A stretch of DNA of 64,000 nucleotides from DATJLY01 sp035532935 (GTDB lineage: Bacteria; Pseudomonadota; Alphaproteobacteria; ATCC43930; CGMCC-115725), in the NCBI GenBank assembly GCA_035532935.1, contig DATKQE010000106.1, positions 62,001 through 126,000 of the forward strand, given 5' to 3'. Positions 17,307 to 26,555 of this stretch are shown here, piece by piece (the stretch's first letter is position 1; every line of letters begins with the position of its first letter). The notes beneath the pieces were generated by a model that was not told where the DNA came from, made no database searches, and saw only the letters and a list, made by a program, of their open reading frames with translations. Position numbers and translations under genes: made by a program.

Positions 17307-18992
17307 ATGAGCCAAACCGTCGCTCGCCTGTTGGCGGAAAGCCTGGAAGCGCATGCCGTCGACCAGGTCTTTTGCGTGCCGGGCGAGAGCTATGTCGGGC
17401 TGACCAGCGCGCTGATCGAACGGAATTCGATGCGCCTTGTCGTGTGCCGGCACGAATCCGGCGCCGGCTTCATGGCAGCGGCAGATGGGCGGCTGCGCAA
17501 CCGCGCCGGCGTGGCAATGGTGTCGCGCGGGCCGGGACTGTCGAACGCGATGGTGGCGCTGCACTCCACCTATCACGATGCGACGCCGCTGGTGATGCTG
17601 ATCGGCCAGGTCGAGCGCCGCGATTTCGGCCGCCTCGCCTTGCAGGAGCAGAACTATTCGCGCCTCCTGTCGGACGTGACCAAGCTGGTGATCGAGGTCA
17701 ACGAGCCGGAACAGGCGTCGGAGGCCATCGCCCGCGCCTTCCACGTCGCCGAAAGCGGCACGCCCGGTCCGGTCGCCGTGATCCTGCCCGAGGATATCTT
17801 CGACGCGACGACCGACGCCGCGCTCGATCTGCCGCGGTCGCGTGTGGCAGCGGCGCCGCGCGCCGAGGATCTCGATCGCCTGGTCGCGATGCTGGCACAG
17901 GCCGAGCGGCCGCTGGTACTGGTCGGCGGCGCGCTCCTCGCCGAGGCCGTCGCCGACAACGCGGTGTTCGCCGATCTCAACCGCTTTGCCGAGCAATGGG
18001 TGCTGCCGATCGCGCCGACACATCGCCGGCCGCAACTCTTCGACGCGGCCCATCCCCATTACGGTGGCTATATGGGCATCCGCGTGCCGCCCGCGCAGAT
18101 CGACGCGATGAAGCGCGCCGATCTCATGGTCGCGCTGGGCGAGCGCATGACCGACACGGTGAGCCAGTCCTATGCCTTTCCCACCGCGCCGCAGCCGCAG
18201 CTCCCGTTCGTGCATGTCTGGCCCGATCCGATCGAGCTGGGCCGCGTGTGGCGGCCCGATCTCGGCATTCCCTGCGGCCCGCATGAGGTCGTGAAGGCGT
18301 TGCTCCGCTGCGGCGCCCCTCCCGACGCGGCGAAGCGCCGCCCGTGGGTGGACATGCTTCACGCCATCCATCGCAAGCTCCTGGAAAAGACGTGGGAGCC
18401 GACCGCGGACGGCGTCAATTTCGCCGCTGTCATCTGCGCGGTCGACCGACATCTTGCCGCCGACGCGACCGTCACCTCCGATGCCGGGAATTTCTCGAGC
18501 TACATCCACCGCTATATCGGCTTCCGCCAGGGGCAGGTGTTCCTATCCTCGGTCGTGGGCGCGATGGGCTCGGGCATGCCGATGGCGGTAGCGGCGGCGC
18601 TGCGGCGTCCGGGGACGCAGGTAGTGGCGTTCGTCGGCGACGGCGGCGCGCTCATGACCGGCAACGAGCTCGCCACCGCCTGCCAGTACGGCGCCAACCC
18701 GATCATGATCGTCTCGGACAACCGCATGTACGGCACCATCGGGATGCATTCCTATATGCGCTATCCGGAGCGGCCGTTCATGGCAGGCACGCGGCTGACC
18801 AATCCCGATTTCGCCGGCTGGGGCCGCTCGTTCGGCGCCGAGGGCATCACCATCCGCACCGAGTCCGAGGTCGAAGCCGGCATTGCCGCGGCCTTTGCGG
18901 TGAAGACCCGGCCGGTAGTCGTGCATTGCCTGACCTCGGCGATCCAGATGAGCGCCTGGCGCCGCTATACGCACGCCGCGACGCTGCCTTAG
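17307..18992 (+). CDS. thiamine-diphosphate-dependent enzyme, acetolactate-synthase-like (copy 2)
   Basis: A 561-residue TPP enzyme with the three usual domains. The TPP-activating glutamate is E50 in CRHESGAG and the metal motif starts at G444-D445-G446. The length and N-terminal CVPGES motif are typical of acetolactate-synthase-type and related carboligase or decarboxylase enzymes. No regulatory small subunit is present, which argues for a catabolic role. GAGGAGG precedes the ATG. Its TAG stop shares bases with the stop of the convergent permease gene. Only about 587- and 543-residue paralogues in this window are comparable; by eye they are not close copies. Confidence 0.85.
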   Translation: MSQTVARLLAESLEAHAVDQVFCVPGESYVGLTSALIERNSMRLVVCRHESGAGFMAAADGRLRNRAGVAMVSRGPGLSNAMVALHSTYHDATPLVMLIGQVERRDFGRLALQEQNYSRLLSDVTKLVIEVNEPEQASEAIARAFHVAESGTPGPVAVILPEDIFDATTDAALDLPRSRVAAAPRAEDLDRLVAMLAQAERPLVLVGGALLAEAVADNAVFADLNRFAEQWVLPIAPTHRRPQLFDAAHPHYGGYMGIRVPPAQIDAMKRADLMVALGERMTDTVSQSYAFPTAPQPQLPFVHVWPDPIELGRVWRPDLGIPCGPHEVVKALLRCGAPPDAAKRRPWVDMLHAIHRKLLEKTWEPTADGVNFAAVICAVDRHLAADATVTSDAGNFSSYIHRYIGFRQGQVFLSSVVGAMGSGMPMAVAAALRRPGTQVVAFVGDGGALMTGNELATACQYGANPIMIVSDNRMYGTIGMHSYMRYPERPFMAGTRLTNPDFAGWGRSFGAEGITIRTESEVEAGIAAAFAVKTRPVVVHCLTSAIQMSAWRRYTHAATLP

Positions 18993-20731
18993 CGCGGCGT
19001 CGGCACGATGCCGGTGCGGCGGGCGATGGTCCAGTAGAGCGCGAGAACGGGGATCATCAGCGCCAGCATCGTAACCGCGACCGCCGAGGCCTGGCCATAG
19101 GACGACGACAGGACGAGGCTCCAGACGACCATCGCGAGCGGCTGATTGTCGGCCGTCGACAGCACGACCGGAAGCGTCAGCTCGCGGTAGGACAGGAGCG
19201 CGATCCAGATCCAGGCATACATCATCGCTGGCGCGAGCAACGGCACGAGCACCGAGCGCAGGATTCCGGCCAGGCCCGCGCCGCTCATGGTCGCCGCCTC
19301 CTCGAGTTCGCGATGGATCTGAATGAGCGCGCCGTTGGTCATGCGCGTGCCGTAGCTGAGCATGGCGACGACATAGACCAGCACCAGGATCCAGATCGTG
19401 CCGTAGATCGGCAGCACGTGGCGCAGCACGAACAGCGCGAGAAGCCAGGCCGCGACGCTGAACACGATCGTCGGCACGGTATGCGGCAGGAACGCGAAGA
19501 AGTCGAAGACGGCGCGGAAACGGAGACGCGAGCGCAGCACCACCCAGGACACGCACACGCTCAACGCCATCGTGATCGTCGGCACCAGCAGCATCAGTAC
19601 CGCCGTGTTGCGCAGCCCGTTCGCCAAAAGCCCCTGCGGCAGGCCGCGGAAATTGCCGAGGGACAGGCTGGCGATGGCCGCCGCGCTCACCGGCTGCAGA
19701 TAAGGCAAACCCGCCGACCACAGCAGCGTCAGCACCGGCAGAAGCTCGCTGAACACGAAATAGGTCGCGACGAAACCGATCGCGAGCCAGCGATAGCGGC
19801 CGAGCCGGACCAGCGCCGGACGGTACGCCTTGCCCGTGACCACGGCGTAGCGCGGCGCCCGCGCCTGCACCCGCCCGTACCACCAGCTGAACAGCACCGC
19901 GAGCGCCACCATGAATACGCTCAGCGCCGCGACATCGCCGTATTCTGGGAGGCCGTCAGTCGGCATCACCTCGAGATAGACATAAGTGGAGAAAGTGAAG
20001 ATGCGATTGGTCATGCCGAGGATCGCCGGCACGTCGAAGGCGGCAAAACCGATGGTGAACACATAGATGCAGGCGGCGAGCACGCCCGGCCAGGCAAGCG
20101 GCACCGTCACGCGCCGAAGCGTCTGCCACAGATTGGCGCCGCCCATGCTCGCCGCCTCGTCGAGCGTCGGATCCATCGAGCGGAACACGACCGCGGTCAT
20201 GATGAAGGTGACGGGCGTGAGGCTCAGCCCCTGGACGAGACCCATGCCGGGGAGCGTCGAGATATTGAACGGCGCCGATTTCAGGCCGAGCAGAGACTGG
20301 AGGGCGATGTTGATGAGTCCGATGCGCGGACTGAGCAGGAACAGCCAGCCGAGCGCAACCGAGAAGCCCGGAATCAACAGGGCGACAGTGAGAAGCGTGA
20401 AGACGATGTGCTTGCCGGGGAAATCGGTGCGTTCCACCAGCCACGCCATCGGCAGCGCCAGAACGAGCGCCACCGCCAAAGTGATGCCCGAGAACACGAA
20501 CGTATTGGCGATGACGCGGTAGGTGAAGGGGTCGAGAAAGACCGCGCCGTAATGCGCGAAGCTGTAGAGGAGCCGGGCATCGCCGGGCGCGCCGGTCACG
20601 AAGCTGAGCCAGATGACGACGGCGAGCAGCACCGCGACGGTGACACTTGCCAGCGCGGCGACGCCGGCCATGACGCCGGGAAGCCATTCCCGCCCTCGCG
20701 TCGTCGCCAGCCGATCGGCAACGGTCGTCAT
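18989..20731 (-). CDS. Fe-type ABC transporter permease, two fused permease halves
   Basis: A 580-residue inner-membrane protein with about 12 hydrophobic segments, built of two BPD-type permease halves. Each half has an EAA coupling loop for the ATPase: DEAASMGGANLWQTLRRV in the first and EEAATMSGAGLAGILRSV in the second. The layout is that of iron(III)/2-aminoethylphosphonate-type permeases (FbpB-like). The ATG at 20731 is used; a TTG directly before it is the other option. The binding protein gene is 31 bases upstream. No ATP-binding subunit is found beside it. It ends overlapping the stop of the convergent TPP gene. Confidence 0.9.
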   Translation of the reverse strand: MTTVADRLATTRGREWLPGVMAGVAALASVTVAVLLAVVIWLSFVTGAPGDARLLYSFAHYGAVFLDPFTYRVIANTFVFSGITLAVALVLALPMAWLVERTDFPGKHIVFTLLTVALLIPGFSVALGWLFLLSPRIGLINIALQSLLGLKSAPFNISTLPGMGLVQGLSLTPVTFIMTAVVFRSMDPTLDEAASMGGANLWQTLRRVTVPLAWPGVLAACIYVFTIGFAAFDVPAILGMTNRIFTFSTYVYLEVMPTDGLPEYGDVAALSVFMVALAVLFSWWYGRVQARAPRYAVVTGKAYRPALVRLGRYRWLAIGFVATYFVFSELLPVLTLLWSAGLPYLQPVSAAAIASLSLGNFRGLPQGLLANGLRNTAVLMLLVPTITMALSVCVSWVVLRSRLRFRAVFDFFAFLPHTVPTIVFSVAAWLLALFVLRHVLPIYGTIWILVLVYVVAMLSYGTRMTNGALIQIHRELEEAATMSGAGLAGILRSVLVPLLAPAMMYAWIWIALLSYRELTLPVVLSTADNQPLAMVVWSLVLSSSYGQASAVAVTMLALMIPVLALYWTIARRTGIVPTPR

Positions 20732-20762
20732 CAAAGCTTCCGCCCGTCGCCGCGGCGGTGCG

Positions 20763-21863
20763 TCACTTGTGCGCGATCTGCTCGATCAGCTTCTTGAGAT
20801 CGCTCCCGATGTTGTGCTGCGAACCCCACCAGGCGATGGTCACGTCCTGGAATTTAACGCCCTCTTTCTGCAGCTCTGTGACGCGCGCGTGGGTCTCGGT
20901 CTCGGGGTAGCTGTCAAGATCGGCGCCGTAGAGGTCGCGCCCGATCTTCTTCTGCCCCTCGGGGGTCGATGCATAGAGCGCGAACAGGATGCCGGCGTCG
21001 GGATGGGCGGCATTCTTGGGAATGCAAAGGTAGTTGTAGCGCCGCATCGCGGCGTCGTGGAGGATGACGTGGCCGAGAACACCGTGATAGCGCGCAAGAT
21101 TCTGTTCGCTGCCCGAGCAATCGATGGCGAGCGCCGGTATCTCCCCCGAGGCGATGCGATCGGTGGCAGCGCAGGGGGCGAGCCCGCCCACTTGTGCCGA
21201 TAATTTCTGCACGAAAGCGGCCGTCCGGGGATAGCCCCACATGCTGTCCGCGACCAGGACGTCGAACCCGGCCAAATAGGGCGTGGTGAAGAGCTTGCCC
21301 TTGTACTCGGGCTTCAGAAGGTCGGCCGTCGTGACCACCTTGCCGAATTCGGGCGCGGTGCGCTTGTTGTAGAGCACCCCCGGCAGCGCGGTGACGATGC
21401 GCAGCGCGCGTCCGCCGGCCTCGGCGAGCTCGGGCGTGATCCGCCCCGGCAGGAGCTGCGGCCAGTCGACCGCGCGGAACAGCCCGCGCTTCAGGAACGG
21501 ATCGACCTGCACCGCCGTGCCGTTATAGACATCGGTCGACGCCTTCTGATCGGCCTGCATCTCGGTATAGAGCTTGGCCGCCATCGGCGCGAAGGACGGC
21601 CCGGGCGTGAAGGTCACATTGAGCGTCACGCCGAACAGTTTTTTGATACCGGCGGCGGCGACCCGTGACCCTTGGGTCCCGCCCATGATGTTCTCGGCAT
21701 AAGACAGCGTGAGCGCACCTTCCTTCTTGGCGCCTTCGATCACCTGCTTCAACGCGGGCGATATCTCGGCGGCCGGCGCCCGCACCGGCAGGCCCATGAG
21801 GGCGAAAGCCACAGCGAGCGCGGCCGCCGCTCCGAGCGGCCGGTAGCGGCGATGGAAAATCAC
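20763..21863 (-). CDS. ABC transporter extracellular substrate-binding protein, Fe-type
   Basis: A 366-residue periplasmic binding protein. The N-terminus has two arginines, a long hydrophobic core and a likely signal cleavage after APAAEIS. The mature part starts LKQVIEGAKKEGALTLSYAE, the usual opening of iron(III)/spermidine-class binding proteins. The cargo could be iron, a phosphonate or an organic acid. Start is GTG at 21863 with GGGAGG six bases upstream. The permease gene follows on the same strand. Confidence 0.9.
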   Translation of the reverse strand: MIFHRRYRPLGAAAALAVAFALMGLPVRAPAAEISPALKQVIEGAKKEGALTLSYAENIMGGTQGSRVAAAGIKKLFGVTLNVTFTPGPSFAPMAAKLYTEMQADQKASTDVYNGTAVQVDPFLKRGLFRAVDWPQLLPGRITPELAEAGGRALRIVTALPGVLYNKRTAPEFGKVVTTADLLKPEYKGKLFTTPYLAGFDVLVADSMWGYPRTAAFVQKLSAQVGGLAPCAATDRIASGEIPALAIDCSGSEQNLARYHGVLGHVILHDAAMRRYNYLCIPKNAAHPDAGILFALYASTPEGQKKIGRDLYGADLDSYPETETHARVTELQKEGVKFQDVTIAWWGSQHNIGSDLKKLIEQIAHK

Positions 21864-22016
21864 GGCAGTCCTCCCTGGATGGAACCGTTCGGCATTGGCG
21901 AAGCGGTTGCGGTTGCGGTCGTGCCCGGCCGGGCCGTACCTTTGCCGCGGAACCTAGCCATCCCGAAGCGACCGGGCAAGCCCGGCGGCACTGAGCCGCG
22001 TGAACGTCGCATAGCG

Positions 22017-22045
22017 TTGACAGGTGCCGATCTTGGTCTTGTATT
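22017..22045 (+). promoter_or_regulatory. candidate sigma-70 promoter for the hydantoinase operon
   Basis: A perfect TTGACA is followed after 17 bases by TGTATT, 44 bases before the ATG at 22089. Position in the 225-base divergent gap and the perfect -35 box make this one of the best promoter candidates in the window. Confidence 0.55.
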
Positions 22046-22088
22046 GGCGCACCCGATCGGCCCAAGCCAGCCGGAAAGACCAGGCACC

Positions 22089-24146
22089 ATGGCCTTCGTC
22101 ATCGCTGTCGATATCGGCGGCACTTTCACCGACCTTGTCGCCTATGATTTCGCGACCGGCGAGGTCCGCTACGCCAAAAGCCCGACGACCTACGGCGATT
22201 TCGTTGCCGGGATCGGCGAGTGCCTGCGCAAGGCGCGGCTCGCGCCGGACGATCTGCGCTTCGTCAACCACGGCACCACGCTCGTCATCAACGCGTTGAT
22301 CGAGCGCCGGGGCGCCAAGGCGGCGCTGATCGCGACAAGCGGCTTCCGCGACGTGCTCGAGATCGCCCGCGGCAACCGTCCCGACCCGTTCGACCTGCAC
22401 TACCGCCGCGATGAGCCGCTGGTGCCGCGCGAGCTGCGCTACGAGGTGAAGGAGCGCATCGGTGCCGATGGCGGGATCATCGAACCGCTCGACGAGCCGG
22501 CACTCGCGGCGCTAGCGCCCGTGCTGGCGCGCGAGAACGTCGCGGCGGTCGCGGTCTCGTTCATGAATTCCTACGCCAACCCCGCGCACGAGGAGCGCGC
22601 GACGGCGCTGCTGCGCCAGCACCTCCCCGGCGTCTATGTCACCAGCGGCACCGATCTGTCGCGGGAATGGTACGAGTACGAGCGCACCGCGACGGCGGCG
22701 GCCAATGCCTATGTCGGGCCGCTCGTGTCGGGCTATGTCACCAGGCTCGACGGCACGCTGCGCAGCGGCGGCTTCGCCGGCACATTGTTCATGATGGGCT
22801 CGAACGGCGGCGTCCTCTCGGCCGAGCGCTCGGTGCGGCAGCCGATCGCGCTGGTCGAATCCGGGCCGATCGGCGGCTGCATCGGCGCCGGCGCCTTTGC
22901 CGAGGCGCTGGGCTTCGCCAACGTGATCGCGTTCGATATGGGCGGCACCACCGCCAAATGCGCGCTGGTGGAGGATGGGCGGTTCTCGGTCGATCAGATC
23001 TACTATGCCGGCGGCTACGTGAAAGGCTTCCCGATCAAGTCGCCGGTGATCGACATCATCGAGGTCGGATCGGGCGGCGGCTCGATCGCGTGGCGCGATG
23101 CGCAGAACCGGCTGCGCGTGGGGCCGCGCTCGGCCGGCTCCGACCCGGGCCCGGTGTGCTATGGCCGCGGCGCCACCGAGCCGACCGTGACCGACGCCAA
23201 TCTCGTCCTCGGCCGGCTCGACCCGGGCCGGTTTCTCGGCGGCGAGCTTCGCCTCGACGCGCAAGCCGCGCAGGCGGCGATCCTCGATCGTATCGCCGTT
23301 CCGCTCGGCTATGCCGGCGCGGCCGGCGCCATCGAAATCGCCGACGGCATCGTCTCGCTCGCGACCGTCATCATGGCCGGCGCGATCCGCCGCCAGACCA
23401 TCGAGCACGGCCGCGATCCGCGCGACTTCGTGCTGTTCACCTATGGCGGCGGCGGGCCGTTGCACGCGAGCGCGCTCGCCCGCGAGCTGGCGATCCCGAT
23501 GGTGGTGATCCCGCCCGAGCCCGGCAATTTCTCGGCCTCGGGGATGCTGATGGCGGATGCGCGGCTCGATACCTCGCAAACCTTCGTCGGCGTCCTCGAC
23601 GATACGACCGTCGCCGCCATGGCGGCAGCATTTGCGGCGATGGAAGCAGAGTCGCAGGCGGCGATCCGGCGCGAGATCGGCAGCGACGCGGTGGCGTTCA
23701 CCCGTGCCGCGGAGATGCGCTATCGCGGCCAGCGCCACAACATCAAGGTGCCGCTGGCGAGCTTCGCCCATGCGCGCGCCATCCGCGACGCCTTCGACCG
23801 CGACTACAAGCGGCGCTATGGCCATGCCGACACCCGCGCCGGGGTCGAGATCCAGGCGCTCCATCTCTCGACCTCGGCGCGGCTGCAGCGGCCCGAACTG
23901 ACGCGCCTGACGCGGGCGCAGGCTTCGGGCGGTGGCGACCGTGGCACGCGCGTCGTGCATTTTCGCGGCGCAGGCGGAGGACTCGAAGCCCGCGTCTATG
24001 ACCGCTTTGCACTGGCGCCGGGCGACGCCGGCGCGGGGCCGGCGATCATCGAGGAATATGGCTCGACCACCGTGGTCTGGCCGGGCGACCGCTTCGAGAT
24101 CGGCGCGCTCGGCGAAATCCGCCTATATTGCACGCAAGGCCAATAG
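22089..24146 (+). CDS. hyuA: hydantoinase/oxoprolinase family protein, subunit A
   Basis: A 685-residue ATP-dependent hydrolase subunit of the N-methylhydantoinase/5-oxoprolinase/acetone carboxylase family. The ASKHA nucleotide-binding start, VDIGGTFTD, is at residues 7-15, and further glycine-rich phosphate loops (FDMGGTT near 280) are seen. With subunit B it should hydrolyse a cyclic amide or carboxylate a small substrate at the cost of ATP. Start is the ATG at 22089; the frame is open back to 21672 without family match. Subunit B begins 19 bases downstream. Hydantoin versus oxoproline versus other lactam cannot be decided. Confidence 0.9.
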   Translation: MAFVIAVDIGGTFTDLVAYDFATGEVRYAKSPTTYGDFVAGIGECLRKARLAPDDLRFVNHGTTLVINALIERRGAKAALIATSGFRDVLEIARGNRPDPFDLHYRRDEPLVPRELRYEVKERIGADGGIIEPLDEPALAALAPVLARENVAAVAVSFMNSYANPAHEERATALLRQHLPGVYVTSGTDLSREWYEYERTATAAANAYVGPLVSGYVTRLDGTLRSGGFAGTLFMMGSNGGVLSAERSVRQPIALVESGPIGGCIGAGAFAEALGFANVIAFDMGGTTAKCALVEDGRFSVDQIYYAGGYVKGFPIKSPVIDIIEVGSGGGSIAWRDAQNRLRVGPRSAGSDPGPVCYGRGATEPTVTDANLVLGRLDPGRFLGGELRLDAQAAQAAILDRIAVPLGYAGAAGAIEIADGIVSLATVIMAGAIRRQTIEHGRDPRDFVLFTYGGGGPLHASALARELAIPMVVIPPEPGNFSASGMLMADARLDTSQTFVGVLDDTTVAAMAAAFAAMEAESQAAIRREIGSDAVAFTRAAEMRYRGQRHNIKVPLASFAHARAIRDAFDRDYKRRYGHADTRAGVEIQALHLSTSARLQRPELTRLTRAQASGGGDRGTRVVHFRGAGGGLEARVYDRFALAPGDAGAGPAIIEEYGSTTVVWPGDRFEIGALGEIRLYCTQGQ

Positions 24147-24165
24147 GTCTCGGGAGCGATAGGAC

Positions 24166-25926
24166 ATGGCGACGACCGAAACGGTCACCGACGCCGCGCC
24201 GGATGCGATCGACCCGATCACCCTCGCGGTGATCCGGCACGGGATCGTGTCGATTACCGACCAGATCGACGCCAACATCACGCGCACCGCCTTCAGCCCC
24301 TATATCTACGAATACAAGGATTACGCCGTCGGCATGACCGACGCAGCCGGCCGCCTGATCGCGCAATGCAACGGCGGCATGCCGATCTTCGTCGCCGACG
24401 CGGTGGGAAGCGCGGTGCGCGACGGACTCAAGGTCTATGGATATGAGCGGCTCCACGAAGGCGACGTGATCTTGTGCAATGCGCCGAGCGTGCAGGGCCA
24501 GCACCTCAACAACACCGTGATGTACACGCCGATCCATGCCGGGCCGGGGCGCAAGACCCTGATCGGGTTCTTCGCCATCAACATGCATTGGATCGACATC
24601 GGCGGCGCCGCAGTGGGCTCGTCCTCGTTCTCGTCCACCGACATCTTCATGGAAGGGATTCAGTACCGCACCGTCAAGCTGTGGTCGAAGGGCGAGCCGA
24701 TCGAGGAGATCCTCCGCATCATCGAGGACAACACCCGCTTCCCGCAGGAGCTGATGGGCGATATCGAGGCCCAGCTCGGCGGTTGTCTGCTGGGCCGGGA
24801 CCTGACGGCAAAGCTCGCCGACAAGTTCGGCGTCGCCACCTATCGCGCGGCGCTCGACACGATCCTCGACCAGAGCGAAGCGGCGATCCGCGACCGCATC
24901 CGTGCCATCCCGGACGGCGTCTATGCGGCCGAGGCGTTCCTCGACAATGACGGCATGCGCGAGCTTCGCATTCCCATCAAGCTCACGGTCATCGTCGCCG
25001 GCGACGGCATGACCATCGACTATTCCGAGATCTCGGACCAGGTCAAAGGCTGCATCAATTCGGGCTATCACGGCGGCGGCGTGACCACGGCACGGATCGC
25101 GTTCATGTATCTCATCGCCGCGGGCGAGCCGGCCAATGAGGGCACGTTCCGTCCGCTCAAGCTGATCCTGCCCGAAGGTAAGATCGTCAGCGCCCGGCCG
25201 ACCGCGCCGATGGGCATGTACGGAACGCCCTTTCCCACCATCGTCGACACTTTCATCAAGGCGCTGGAGAAGGCGCTCCCCGACCGGGTCACGGGCGCAC
25301 ATTTCGGCACCTATTCCTCGGTCGGGTTCGGCGGCATCCGTGGCAACGGCACCCCGTTCAACTGCCACGATTCGGGCCATGGCGGCTGGGGCGCCTGCGC
25401 CACCCATGACGGGGCCGGGCCGTTCCGGACGATGGCGCATGGCGACACGCGCATCATTCCGATGGAGCTTCAGGAGACGATCTATCCCTACCGCTACGAG
25501 GAATTGTCGCTGCGCCGGGATTCGGGCGGGCCGGGCCGGTTCCGCGGCGGGCTCGGCTTCGTCAAGCGCTACCGAATCCTGGCGGAATGCGAACTCAAGA
25601 CCAATCTCGACCGTACCGCCTGCCCGCCCTGGGGGGTCCAGGGCGGCATGGCAGGCGCGACCGGCGCCGTCACCGTCTTCCACCACGGCGCGAACGAAGG
25701 CTTGCCCGCCAACAAGACCGACGATCTGAAGCTTCGTCCGGGCGATCAGGTACTGGTCGAAACCGGCGGCGGCGGCGGCTATGGTCCGCCAACCGAGCGT
25801 CCGGTCGAAGACGTCGTGCGCGATGTCCGCCGCGGCTATGTCTCGGCCGAAAGCGCGCTTCAGGACTATGGCGTGCGCATGGCCGCCGACGGGTCCGGCA
25901 CGCGCCCGCGACGCACGCAATATTGA
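24166..25926 (+). CDS. hyuB: hydantoinase/oxoprolinase family protein, subunit B
   Basis: A 586-residue partner of the subunit A just upstream. Family hallmarks seen: the opening DPITLAVIRHGIVSITDQ, the block GDVILCNAPS, and the late glycine-rich GGGGGYGPP followed by a segment that begins RPVEDVVRDVRRGYVS. The A-B order and 19-base spacing are those of the classic operon. A VOC protein and a flavin monooxygenase follow on the same strand, which suggests the cyclic amide is part of an oxidative route rather than simple hydantoin salvage. Confidence 0.9.
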   Translation: MATTETVTDAAPDAIDPITLAVIRHGIVSITDQIDANITRTAFSPYIYEYKDYAVGMTDAAGRLIAQCNGGMPIFVADAVGSAVRDGLKVYGYERLHEGDVILCNAPSVQGQHLNNTVMYTPIHAGPGRKTLIGFFAINMHWIDIGGAAVGSSSFSSTDIFMEGIQYRTVKLWSKGEPIEEILRIIEDNTRFPQELMGDIEAQLGGCLLGRDLTAKLADKFGVATYRAALDTILDQSEAAIRDRIRAIPDGVYAAEAFLDNDGMRELRIPIKLTVIVAGDGMTIDYSEISDQVKGCINSGYHGGGVTTARIAFMYLIAAGEPANEGTFRPLKLILPEGKIVSARPTAPMGMYGTPFPTIVDTFIKALEKALPDRVTGAHFGTYSSVGFGGIRGNGTPFNCHDSGHGGWGACATHDGAGPFRTMAHGDTRIIPMELQETIYPYRYEELSLRRDSGGPGRFRGGLGFVKRYRILAECELKTNLDRTACPPWGVQGGMAGATGAVTVFHHGANEGLPANKTDDLKLRPGDQVLVETGGGGGYGPPTERPVEDVVRDVRRGYVSAESALQDYGVRMAADGSGTRPRRTQY

Positions 25927-25981
25927 CAGGCACCGGGCGCGGCCACAATTTGGCGCCAAGCCCATGCCCAGGAGGAGCTTC

Positions 25982-26509
25982 ATGAGCGTCCAGACCGCCG
26001 CGACCGCGCCCACCGAGGCGCGCACGACCCCCATCAAGGTCCGCAAGATCGGCCATCTCGTCTACGAGGTGAGCGATGTCGAGCGCTCGCGCAAGTTCTG
26101 GACCGAGATGCTCGGCTTCACCGTCTCGGACACCAACGAGTTCGGCATGGTGTTCCTGCGCACCGCCGCGGACCACCACACCATCGCCTTGATGCCAGGC
26201 AAGGCGCCGCGCCGCGCCACCGAGGGCCTGAAGGTGGATCATCTCGCGCTCGAACTCGCGAGCATCGACGAGCTTCTTGCCGCGCGCGAGTTTCTGAAGT
26301 CGCACGGCGTGCCGGTAGTGTGGGAAGGCCGCCGCGGCCCCGGCGGCAATTACAGCGTCCACTGCCACGATCCCGACGGCTACGATTTCGAGCTTTATTG
26401 CGAGATGGACCAGGTCGACGCGCGCGGCGTGAGCCGTCCGTCATCGCAATGGAGCCGTGCGGGCTCGCTCGAGGAGGCCATCGCCAAGCCGCTGCCGAAG
26501 AGCTGGTAA
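25982..26509 (+). CDS. single-domain VOC-family dioxygenase-like protein
   Basis: A 175-residue vicinal-oxygen-chelate protein. The metal triad is H25, H87 and E137. AGGAGG lies before the ATG at 25982. It follows hydantoinase subunit B by 55 bases and precedes a monooxygenase gene by 46, all on one strand. Its tail, EMDQVDARGVSRPS, recalls the QIGWDG tails of the double-VOC protein at 14838. Ring-cleavage dioxygenase, lyase or epimerase are all possible for this fold. Confidence 0.85.
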   Translation: MSVQTAATAPTEARTTPIKVRKIGHLVYEVSDVERSRKFWTEMLGFTVSDTNEFGMVFLRTAADHHTIALMPGKAPRRATEGLKVDHLALELASIDELLAAREFLKSHGVPVVWEGRRGPGGNYSVHCHDPDGYDFELYCEMDQVDARGVSRPSSQWSRAGSLEEAIAKPLPKSW

Positions 26510-26555
26510 GGCGCGGGCCGCGCCGCCGATCGGGCCCATCCGCGAGGGGGATCGC

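Noticed and set aside
18344..20797. 817-codon open frame on the plus strand
   Set aside because: Overlaps TPP copy 2 out of frame and then runs antisense to the ABC permease; very His/Arg/Asp-rich shadow.
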